The notes under the pieces are model-generated. The model did no database searches. It was not told where the DNA came from and was given only the letters and a program-made list of their open reading frames with translations. Below are positions 54,678 through 64,000 of a stretch of 64,000 bases of DNA, one piece after another (the first letter of the stretch is position 1; each line of letters begins with the position of its first letter). This DNA comes from Russula earlei (lineage: Eukaryota; Basidiomycota; Agaricomycetes; Russulales; Russulaceae), in the NCBI GenBank assembly GCA_025769875.1, contig JAGFNK010000023.1, positions 1 to 64,000 of the forward strand, given 5' to 3'. The position numbers and the translations under genes are program-made.

Positions 54678-55624
54678 AATTTATAACATGTATTTGGCAT
54701 ATATACTGATCTATATATAGTTAAAAATTCACAGCTAAAAGTATGAAACCTGATAATGAAACTACTACACAAAGTGGATGAATAATTGCTATTCTGAAGA
54801 ACCTGGAAAGTTGATAAAATTCAACCTGGGTAGAGGGGTGTTAATTTTGCCAGATATAAAGATGAAAACCAACCCATAAGATGAATTTGGTGTGGTATAA
54901 ATTGGGACAAAATTTGTGAGGAATTCATCCCATCAACTCATCCCTTACAAGTAGAAAAAAACCCTCCTTTTTCACTCCTTTGGTGGTAGATTTTCATGCT
55001 AATTCCTGATAAATTTTATTACATGAAAATCATCCCATAAACATATTATCTAAGTGTATGGAATATGGGATGATCTTCCTACCATGTGGGTTGCATAGTG
55101 AATGCATTCCACAGCATCCACTTGTAATGTGCTGCCTACTAGCTCCTTCTCACTCCCCCTCTCACAGCCATTTTAAGATAATATAATTTTACTTTGAAAT
55201 TTATCTCCTTTTGTTGTGTGTAATCAACCAAATAAACAAGTTATCTAAAAGAAAATAAGCATTACTTTTATCTGAGTGCGAAAGAAGGAAGCGGAGTCGG
55301 AACATCTGCCACCGACGAAGCCGAGTTGTTGGTAACTTGCCTTATCTGGAGCGTGACACAGATGCGGAAAACCGCCAACTTCTGGTCATACAGTACCTTG
55401 TTTGCTGTGGTTGAGGCAATTCGATCAATTGTTGGATGGTGGATGGTTGCAGCGCAGCACCGCATGGTGCGAAAGGACAAATCCGAACCGGAAATAAACT
55501 TGTTCGTTTTTTTCCAGTCTTTTACCACATACTCATTCTAATTACATCTGTAGACTTATCGCTACAGGTCAGAACACTCGTCACTAATATTAGTATTTAC
55601 CACAAGACTGAGACTCGTCACTAC
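54678..55624. other. AT-rich boundary region between repeat island and genes
   Basis: No gene recognised from 54678 to 55260; AT-rich. At about 55260 base composition changes towards the host-gene type. A minus frame at 55268-55528 has no recognisable family. Confidence 0.4.
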
Positions 55625-55845
55625 ATCAGTTTCAATTCGAACGTCGTACGGATAACTCATCAGATCACGATCACTCGAGCAAAAGTACCAGTGCTCGCCT
55701 TTCCCATTGGTCTTCACTTGACATCATACCACACCCGAAATGACCTTCTGCTCCCCGTTCAACGTATACCTTCGTCTCCAGGCTATGATCGGGCACCCAG
55801 CATTCTGAAAGATCTATGTCACATAATCTGTGACTTCAGGATGTC

Positions 55846-55852
55846 TATAAAG
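55846..55852 (+). promoter_or_regulatory. TATA box of the first membrane-protein gene
   Basis: TATAAAG lies 96 bp before the start codon and is conserved at the same distance in the second paralog (60461). About 250 bp of upstream sequence is shared between the two genes. Confidence 0.6.
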
Positions 55853-55941
55853 GCAGATACTCATGGGCCATGGCTCCCTAAAACGCTTTACGATCTAATC
55901 CCAGACCCCGGCGCATTCATCCTCCAGATTTTCCTACCGGG

Positions 55942-57716
55942 ATGGCAAACCACAATGATCCCGCTATGATCGCACAAGATCTTTGTACGTACCCTGCGCT
56001 GTCGCTAGAACTGCAAACCGAATGACCTTTTGACAGGGACAATGGCAAAGCTCTTCCTCGCTGTAAACGGACTTTACATGTACGTCTGCGCCACCAGTAT
56101 TGTCCAGGTCCCGGGCCCAGGAGCATCGCCTAACTCGGCCATTCATTTCCAGCTGGGAATTCTTCACGACCCTCGACTACGAGTGGAGTGTCATACAACA
56201 GCGTCGCCCATACCGGTGGACGATATGGGTCTGTAGCGAATGACACTTCTGCCTTTCGTTGCCGCCGTTTAATTTTCCGTCCGGTATAGCTGTACTCCCT
56301 TACGCGCTTGGCCACTCTTATGGCCGTGGTCGTGAACCTGATCTCCTTGGACGTTACCACCCCCATTAACTGTCAAGTGCGTATCTGTATCCCATCTTCG
56401 CACTTCTCATACCATGCTCTGACTGACCGATCCCAAGCTCAGGATCACCTTTGAACTTGTGAGTGTCTCTTTCGACGTGTGCAAAAGAGAGAACGATCAG
56501 CTCCTGTGTTTCGAATTTGTAGATCTTTTCCTACACTGCCCTTGCCACCGCTTCGGCTTTGATTGTGCTTCGAGTGTATGCGTGATAATTCTCACGAAGA
56601 AAGACGCTCATGGAGATTGTCAGAACCGCTCTTTGGAATAGAAATAAGATCGTTTCTGCGATCGCAATAAGCACATGGATGGCCAACATTGCAACTCTTA
56701 TTCGCGGCAAGTGCTTCCTGTGGTGATCTGGAATTGCTTATGAATGCGGCTTGATATCAGGTGTTGTACTGGTGAATTGTTAATTTCAACTATTCTGGAG
56801 CCCGTAGGCTTACCATGGCCAACCCTTAGCTCCATAGCGAATGGTCGCCTGTGAGCGACATGGGCACCTGCAATATATCGAACACAACTGCCAGCAAACT
56901 CAACCTCATCATGTCGCTCTGTACCGACATAGTTCTGCTTGTCATCATGCTCATTGGTCTGCTCCGCTGGCGCCTTGGAGAAGGTGATGACGCTCCTTTG
57001 GCTCGCTTCCTTCGGATACAGGTAGGGTTGTCCCATTCCTTACCTCAAACTTGATTTCACACGGTAATCTACATTCATCAGGGTCTCATTTGGCTTTTAA
57101 TTGCCACCGTCTCCTACTTCCTGCCGGTGGTAATTCTGGTTATGTTCTTGTTTCCCTCCTTTTCGCTCATCCCTATCTCACGTCACAGGTGTTCATTTCG
57201 TTGAACATTAATGGTAGTTAGTTTTATTGCTCTCAAGTCCAAAGGCACATTCTGATTGAACTCGGATCAACTTACCAGGTGCATTCAACCTCGTATGCTT
57301 GTTTTCGCTACGAGTGCAGGTGGTCATTGATTTTTCACACCTCTTTGCAGATGTTCCAGAATCCTGCTCTCATCACTCTGTCGATTGCTGCAACAAGGAT
57401 GTATCGCACCCTCACAGACTACGGTTCTCGAGACATGTAGGACCAACCCATCCCTTCGCTCCTCCAGCTGACTGTGGTCGATAGATCTTTCTCAATGCCA
57501 AAAATAAGTGGTTTCACTTCGCCAGGGATCAATCGGATCCGTTCTGCACCCTTGTCGTCCGACCGATCGGAGGTGGTTGTGCGCATTGACTGCGAACAAT
57601 ATGGGACGTCACAGACCGGCCATTACAACTCGTATATCGTCACAGACGACCAGCTGCATGACAAACCACGTGTACGGAACGTCGAAGACGATGTAGAGAG
57701 CGGTGTTGAGAAATGA
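55942..57716 (+). CDS. Seven-helix membrane protein, uncharacterised agaricomycete family (paralog A)
   Basis: Fourteen exons can be joined in one frame: 55942-55984, 56037-56079, 56153-56228, 56290-56376, 56438-56458, 56523-56575, 56624-56706, 56761-56771, 56830-57021, 57082-57129, 57189-57213, 57279-57292, 57351-57436, 57485-57716, giving 337 residues. All introns are GT-AG except 56707-56760, which is GC-AG (GCAAGT donor). Exon 8 has only 11 bp. Motifs: WEFFTTLDYEW after the first helix, RRPYRWTIW, an AIWNRNKIV loop, LLVIMLIGLLRWR and a polar C-terminal tail of about 80 residues. Such proteins are common in mushroom genomes, sit in membranes, and have no known function. The gene lies in a tandem pair with the one at 60556. 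Confidence 0.88.
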
Positions 57717-60089
57717 GGACTGCATTGGAACCGCGCCATGTCGAGTGCTAGTTCTTGCTGCCTTTCACGGTACATATACTTATTTTAACCCCGACGGCCC
57801 ATCGGCAAAACTACATCCAACTAGGAATGAATAGTCGGTTATGAGTAGTAGTCTCTCACATGATTCAATCAGTTCAGACAGTGATGGGATAGATGAAAAC
57901 ATGTACAAGTCGGGAAATAGTGCATGACATTATCGTCCAACGGAATGGGCCAATTGCATGTAAAGTAAGGAAACAAAAATTAGCTGTTTGGTACATCATG
58001 TACATTTAGGGCGTGTTTGAGATGAGCTGGTGCAGAGTATGAGATGGCGCGGGAGGAACAAGAGGAATGTTAATGATAAGCATCTTCTCGGATGATGATG
58101 CGAATCCTCGTTATGAAGCGCACGGCGTGACGTCTCCCGGTCTGTGTATCCTGGCGCGATTGGCGTGCATCTGTAGTCGTTCTTTGATTGGCAAATCAGC
58201 CTCGTGCAGATCATGACTACTAGTCTCACCTCAGACATGTGACGATGCCACGCTGCTCGTACGACCCTGGATGGCATGCCGAGCAGCACAGAGATGACGT
58301 CCAGGGTCAGAACCTGGGACAGCTAGGAATCCGTCGGCCGCGAAGATTGAATGAGTTGCAGGTCATGTTGGAGACAGGGATTCGGAAGACTTGGGCTCGG
58401 GCTGCCAAGGAGGAAATACCAGTACGCGGATGTGCTGTAGCAAACGCGAGGCACACTAGCACGGACAGATGGTTGGTTGGGAGGGGCGGAAATAGCTCCG
58501 AAGGGAGGTTGTGGCCGCAGGATTGAACCAGGTGTGGGTGTGGCGGAGAGCAAGACCTTCGATTTACCTTTGTCGCACGTGGTCGGCACTGGCAGTCGGG
58601 GCTACCATCGGTAAAGGTGGACAAGGGAAAAGTGGACGCACGAGCGTTGCTCATCGCCTTCCAGTTCAAAGACCACGGGAAGGTAAACCGGTTGGGGAAC
58701 AGTTTGTCAAGTCTTCAACCTGATCCCTGTTCTGTTGACGGCGGCTGTCACGGATCGTTCTGTTCGATGACCTGGGAAGCTAACAATATGGAATCCAACT
58801 CTCGTGCAGAATGGCAGCTGCGGTTCCCTGTCATTCTCCACCCCTCTGCCAACGTCCAATCGTTGGCATCGAGTGACGTGATTGTTCTCATGTCTGTAAT
58901 ATGGGTGCGCGAAGCAATTTGGCTCAACTCAGCGTTAGGATTACATGGACCCTTACCAATCGCAGATCCCGTGGAAGGCAAATAGCTTGCTCAAAAATGG
59001 GGTGATATTCAATTGAGGTTTGACGATGATTTGGGAAATCAAAAAGCGAAAAAAACACTTGCAAGGAGCAACAAACCACGGGACACTTGAATACTGGTGC
59101 GTGGTAGGCTACGAACCTCCCTCGTTCCGTTTATCGGAGAATAAGCAGAGTGCAAATCGAAACAAAGCTACATGAATTCAGAGGCGAGGAGTTCGGGGAA
59201 TCCGCACTCGCAGAGTCGGAAACACGAGCGCAAGAGAGCCCCATACTTCATTGAATAGACCTGCCCATCGCAAACTGATTCCGCATTTTCTGAGACATCA
59301 GAAGAACCTAAATAGCTGTGTCGATCTCATTCAGTCTGGCCGGGCTCTTGGCGAATAACTCGATGGGCGGCCTCCCTGTGTTGAGCCCCATAACGAACGG
59401 AGGCCGATGGAGACGGGAATGCTGAGGGAGGCGAGGGGTAAACAGAGCTATATTAAGGGCGATCAGCAAATGAGGGGCATGAGGAAGGTCAAGAGTGGGG
59501 GGAGATGCCCACTTCGTATTGATATCGTATACTTGTATCTCTGCTTCTGCTTCTGCATGTAAAGGAATCTCGTAAGCTCCCCATGTTGTGTGTTTGAACT
59601 GAACTCCAACACAAGGTTCGACTGTTGATGAGTACTCCCCCCTTCGTGATTGACTCTTGAGTGTAGAGGTAAAAGCTATACCTGGTCTTACTGACTTATC
59701 CAGGTGTCCGTTAGTGCAATGGGGCCTAATTTTGTTGGAAATATCGGGGTCACGTACAAGTGCGCATGCAAGCTCAATCGCTGCTTCCCCAATTCCCTAG
59801 TTATTTAATCTAAATGCTGTCACGAGAGACGAAGTGGGTATCAGCGGGACGAGGCACGTCAGGTCGCATCGTGTGAGGGTGACAGGGCGACGAGAGGAGA
59901 CACAGGCCACCACTGCCATGACAAAGTATCTGGTGGAAAGACCACCGAAAGGGTGTTGACGGTCAAAGGATGTCTGGTGTGCATCACTCGTAGTTCAAGG
60001 CTGCCAGTCAACTCGACGCGTGAGACCTCAAATAAATTGGATCGGAGCCAGCATCTACCGGGCCAATAAATGGGGTTGAGGCTCAATGC
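57717..60089. other. Intergenic region between the tandem paralogs
   Basis: Both strands have moderate open frames (plus 58239-58526 and 58617-58985; minus 58307-58669 and 58748-58981), but none shows a known domain and no convincing splice model emerged. The sequence composition is that of host DNA, without transposon similarity to the rest of the window. A gene here cannot be excluded. Confidence 0.4.
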
Positions 60090-60460
60090 CATCAGTTTCG
60101 ATTCAAACATCAGATCACAATCACCCAAGCAAAAGGTACAAGTCCTCGATATTCCCATCGATCGCTTTGTACTCCAGGTTCAATCATCCCGGTAATTGAC
60201 TTGTAAACTCCAACCGTTTACAGATGTCCGATTTAGACTGAACTCCGTCCCCCTTGCCAAATTTAAGGCCTTTTATCTCAAAACGATTGCATGATGTCTC
60301 GTAAAGTCCCTTACGTCGTCGGTCTTCACTTAGTGATATTGCACCCGAAATGGATGGACCTTTTGCTCCCTGTTCAACATATACCTTAGCCTCCAGGCCA
60401 TGATCAGGCACCCATCACTCCGAAAAATCTATATCATATACTCTGTGACTTCAGGGTGTC

Positions 60461-60468
60461 TATAAAGG
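60461..60468 (+). promoter_or_regulatory. TATA box of the second membrane-protein gene
   Basis: TATAAAGG lies 95 bp before the start codon, in the same context as in paralog A (GGTGTC before, CGGATACTCATG after). Confidence 0.6.
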
Positions 60469-60555
60469 CGGATACTCATGGTTCTCTAAAACGCTTTACG
60501 ATCTAATCCCAGACCCCGGTGCCAGTGCATTCACCCTCCAGAGTTTCCTACCGGG

Positions 60556-62328
60556 ATGGCAAACAACAATAATCCCGCAGTGATTGCACAAGATTTTTGT
60601 ACGTACCCTGCGCTGTCTCCAGAACTTGGAACACTGCAAACCGAGCGATCTTCTGACAGGGATAGTCGGGAAGCTCTTCCTCACTGTAAATGGACTTTAC
60701 ATGTACGTCTGCATTACCATTATTGTCCCAGGTCCCGGGTTCAGGTGATCCGCGTGACTCGGCCGTTCATTTTCCAGCTGGGAATTCTTCACGACACTCG
60801 ACTACGAGTGGAGTGTCATACAACAGCGTCGCCCATACCGGTGGACGATATGGGTCTGTAGCGAATGACACCTCTGCCTTTCGTTTAATTTTCCGTCCGG
60901 TATAGCTGTACTCCCTTACGCGCTTGGCCACTCTTATGGCCGTGGTCGTGAGCCTGATAAACTTGGACGTTACCTCTCCCATTAACTGTCATGTGCGTAT
61001 TTGTGTCTCATCTTTGCACTCCACATACCACGCTCTGACCGACTTATCCCAAGCTCGGGGTCGCCTTTGCACTTGTGAGCGTCTCTTACAATGTGCCCAA
61101 AAGAAAGAACCATAAGTTCCTGCGTTTCGAATCTCTAGATCTTTGCATACATTGCCGCCGCTGCGGCTTCGATGTTGGTTGTTCTGCGAGTGTATGTGCC
61201 ATACTTCTCTCAAAGAAAGACGTTCATGGAGATTGTCAGAACCGCTATTTGGAATAGAAATAAGATCGTTTCTGCTATTGCAATAAGCACATGGATGGCC
61301 AATGTTGCAACCCTTATTCGTGGCAAGTGCTTCCTGCAGATGATACGGAATTGCTTATGAATGCGGTTTGATATCAGGTATTGTGTTGGTGAATTATCAA
61401 TTCTAACTATTCTGGAGTCTGTTGGCTTACTATGGCCAACCCTTAGCTGCATAGTGAATCGTCGCCTGTGAGCGACATTGGCGAATGTTATGTACCGAAC
61501 ACAACTTCCAGCAGACTAACCTTCATCATGGCGCTCTGTATCGACATAGTCCTGCTTCTCATCATGCTCATTGGTCTGCTCCGCTGGCGCCTTGGAGAAG
61601 GTGACCAGATTCCTATAGCTCGCTTCCTTTGGACACAGGTAGGGTTGTTCTAGTCCCTACCTCAATGTTCTTGATTTCCCAGAGTAATCTACATTCGTCA
61701 GGGTCTCATTTGGCTTTTGATCACCACCATCTCCTACGTCCCGTTGGTGGTAAGTCTGGTTATGTCTTTGTTTATCTCCTTTTCGTACATTACTATCTCA
61801 TGTCACAGGTGTTCATCTCGTTAAACATCAATGGTAGTTATATTACTCTCCAGTCCAAAGACACATTGTGATTGAATTCGACCTAACCAGCTGCATTCAA
61901 TATTGTATTCCTGTCTTTGCTACAATCGCAGACATTTGTTCTTACACCTCTCTGCAGTTGTTCCAGAATCCCGCTTTCGTCACTCTGTCAATTGCTTCCA
62001 CGAGGATGTATCGCACGCTCACAGACTACGGTTCTCGAGACATGTAGGACAACCCCCCTCCCCTTTGCTCCTCCAGCTGACTGGGGTCGATAGGTTTTTC
62101 TCAATGCCAAAAATAAGTGGTTTCACTCCGCCAGAGACCAACCGGATCCGTTTTGCACCCATGTCGTCCAGCGACCGATCGGAGGTGGTCGTGCGCACTG
62201 ACTGCGAACGATATGGGACGTCACAGACCAGCCATTATAACTCGCATGTCATCAAAGACGGCCAGCTGCATGACAAACCACATGGACAGAACATCCAAGA
62301 CGATGTAGAGAGCGGCGTTGAGAGATGA
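60556..62328 (+). CDS. Seven-helix membrane protein, uncharacterised agaricomycete family (paralog B)
   Basis: Exons 60556-60598, 60660-60702, 60778-60853, 60906-60992, 61054-61074, 61139-61191, 61240-61322, 61378-61388, 61447-61638, 61702-61749, 61809-61833, 61891-61904, 61958-62043 and 62094-62328 join without a stop to 338 residues. Intron positions and phases are identical to paralog A, including the 11-bp exon 8 and the GC-AG intron before it (61323-61377). Conserved: GKLFLTVNGLYI then WEFFTTLDYEW, PYRWTIWLYSLTRLATLM, LRVTAIWNRNKIV, IVLLLIMLIGLLRWR, TRMYRTLTDYGSRD. The soluble tail (SMPKISGFTPPETNRIR and on) is slightly longer than in A. Both copies look functional. Confidence 0.9.
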
Positions 62329-63210
62329 GGACCGCAGCGGAAATCGCGCCACGTCGAACGCTAGTTGCTGCTGCCTTTCACGATTCCCATACTTGTTTTA
62401 ACCCCAACGGTTTCTTCTTAAGGACACTCAATACGATCGGTAACGTCGTCTAATTAGTGGTCCATGAGAGGCCTGACATGGAACGAGTCGAACTGGCCAG
62501 CTCCCGTGCGCTGCACCTCCCAGACTTCAGCCTTGACGATATGTTTACTGTATGTATGCCGTCTTGGCGTCAAGAATTCGCGCGCCTCTCCGCAGCACTT
62601 CTTCACTTTCATCGTTAGTACTAGTTAGTTACTAGTGATGCGCACGCCTCGCCCCAAACGTGATGAAGTTGGCCGAGGCCGGGCCGTAAAGCTTAAAGGG
62701 CCACGCAACAACGCCGCTTCGCCCCTCCATTTTTGAGAAGGGGTTTCTCACGGGGTTTTACCTACACTCGCCTTTATAGTGCACCGAACCGTCTATGTTT
62801 GTCTCTTATAATGCGTTGAGCGGAGTGTCCGATCTGTGCATTGAAGGCGTAATAGTACGCATGTTTGTCGATTTGGGGAAGAATCAGAATCAACGATAGG
62901 GAGCAAGATGCACCGGAAAGCCGATATCAAAACTGTCAGATTTCAACTTGGTCGTACGTGACACACTCCCTCAAACACGTTTGGAATAAGTAACAGTACA
63001 GAAGTCAAGACATCGCGCGTGTAAGGTACATAAATAAAGGTGGCATGGCATACTAACTCGCATACGACATAACGGTCAGAGAGCCCACGTACAGCGTTCG
63101 GGGACTTCACAATGGCTTGAAAGCACAGCATAAAACGAGAAAGCAACTAGGTGTCCTATGGCCTAGCGGAAGACAGGACGGCTGTCCCCTGGCCCATTAA
63201 CGCGGTCCAC
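62329..63210. other. Intergenic region between paralog B and histone H1
   Basis: A 47-codon plus frame at 62478-62621 (start MERVELASSRALHLPDF) has no recognisable family. The remaining sequence is probably the 3' flank of the H1 gene and spacer. Confidence 0.4.
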
Positions 63211-64000
63211 TCACTCAAGCCCCTTTCGCAGCCTGAATGGCGAATGAGTGAAACAGGACAACGGAGCTTGCCCTCTGCTCGAGCGCTTACCTTTGCAGAG
63301 CGAGCCGTAGAGGTCTGCTTGGATTTCGCTTTCTTAGTCGACACCGTCTTAGCCTTGGATGGTTTGCTTCCCCCTGTGGCGGCCTACACCCGAAATCGAT
63401 TTACGCTACGATCTAGTCTAATCAAAGCTAACTTACCTTCTTGCCGCTCACTCGGGCGGTAGATTTAGTCTTCTTCTCAGAAGAGGTCTTCTTGCCGGCA
63501 TACGTTTTCTTAGGAGCTGTCTCGGCCTTCTTCGCTGGAGGTGGCTTGCCCGCAGCGACGGGTTTCGGTGGCTTGGCAGGGGCAGTCGGTTTCTTGACTG
63601 CCTTGGCAGAGGATCCCTTTGTAGCCGCGGTCTTCGAAGGGGCTGCTTTGCGACCAGCGGAGGACTTAAGAGCTGCTGTCGGTTTGGCCGTTACAGTCTT
63701 GGACTTTGAACCGGGCTTAGTTACCGGCTTTGGAGCGGCCTTCGTGGCGGGGGTGGTCTTCGAGGTCTTCGAAGTTGGTTTATTCTGAGGCGCTAAAATT
63801 AAGAGGAGAATCAAGGTTCTAGACCGCCGAGACCCACCTCCTTAGCTTCATCGCCAGCCTTAGGAGCTTTAGGGGCGAGCTTCACACGTCCGGATGGCCC
63901 TATACAGATACTAAGACAGAGACATCATGAAAGCATAAAGATTCACAACCTTTAGGAAGCGAGAATATGCCTTTCTCAGCGCCAACGGCAATCGCCCTAC
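63211..64000 (-). CDS. Linker histone H1 (3' part; 5' end outside window)
   Basis: Minus-strand exons: 64000-63950 (partial), about 63899-63834, 63792-63437, 63383-63291 and 63222-63211. The first exons encode AIAVGAEKGIFSLPKGPSGRVKLAPKA, the end of the winged-helix globular (H15) domain that binds the nucleosome dyad. The rest is a Lys/Ala/Pro/Thr-rich tail (KPTAPAKPPKPVAAGKPPPAKK) typical of H1, which neutralises linker DNA. The second donor is uncertain: GTGGGT is the better site but only a GTCTCG donor at 63833 keeps the frame. The final exon adds three residues before TGA. The protein acts in the nucleus in chromatin compaction. Confidence 0.9.

Noticed and set aside
58239..58985. Protein-coding gene between the membrane-protein paralogs
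   Set aside because: Open frames exist on both strands but lack any domain, clear start context or consistent splice sites, so no gene was called.
60703..60777. Alternative splice model with a 33-bp intron at 60745-60777
   Set aside because: It keeps the frame in paralog B only. The donor is absent in paralog A, while the 75-bp intron from GTACGT works in both and gives the family motif.
1..64000. tRNA or rRNA genes
   Set aside because: I looked for cloverleaf consensus boxes and rRNA landmarks and found none that I could support by eye.

Overview
The window looks like a repeat-rich chromosome arm of a mushroom-forming basidiomycete (Agaricomycetes). The evidence is dense short introns of 48-75 bp, two genes of an agaricomycete-type seven-helix membrane family, F-box and P-loop NTPase families typical of that class, a linker histone H1 gene, and many LTR retrotransposons. 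About 54 kb (1-54400) is a transposon graveyard. The last 9.6 kb (54400-64000) is ordinary gene space.

Layout. 1-2023: right part of a terminal-inverted-repeat (TIR) element, cut by the window edge, sitting in the end of another DNA element (2024-2085). 3265-4651: F-box pseudogene. 5314-5720: near-perfect foldback palindrome. 5815-20276: a 14.5 kb composite DNA element with long inverted ends built of 153-154 bp repeats. It carries a decayed Tc1/mariner-type transposase, a fragment of acetyl-CoA synthetase, two solo LTRs (families A and B) and a complete minus-strand Gypsy element (Gypsy-2, 10407-17816). 20266-28019: P-loop NTPase pseudogene split by a minus-strand Copia element (Copia-2, 20749-26441). 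28331-29060: second F-box pseudogene. 30116-33230: stacked and nested LTRs. 34230-36853: complete copy of the TIR element. 37140-38468: LTR remnants. 39332-53691: Copia-1, split inside its reverse transcriptase by the young Gypsy-1 (43247-52344). 53692-54390: LTR-A remnant. 55942-57716 and 60556-62328: tandem paralogous membrane-protein genes, both reconstructable as intact 14-exon genes. 63211-64000: linker histone H1, minus strand, running off the window.

Seven insertions keep perfect 5-bp target duplications (AGTTG, CGGGA, TGTGC, ATATA, CTCCA, AAGGG, CAAGA), so the nesting order can be read directly. Nearly all premature stops in the retroelement frames are TGA. LTR differences are almost all transitions, mostly at CpG, which points to decay by deamination of methylated cytosine.

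The most interesting signal concerns priming of reverse transcription. Both Gypsy elements carry chromodomains. Immediately inside each 5' LTR there is a 12-nt site that is a perfect complement of the predicted 5' end of its own transcript. The two sites differ in sequence but co-vary with their own LTR, and a third LTR family shows the same pattern over 9 nt. This predicts Tf1/sushi-type self-priming. Each predicted transcript start also folds into a hairpin, so the site may act as a competing strand. Both Copia elements instead carry a site complementary to the anticodon arm of initiator tRNA-Met. Both Gypsy elements also have an additional zinc-knuckle reading frame between pol and the 3' LTR. 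All calls were made by eye; no database search was possible.
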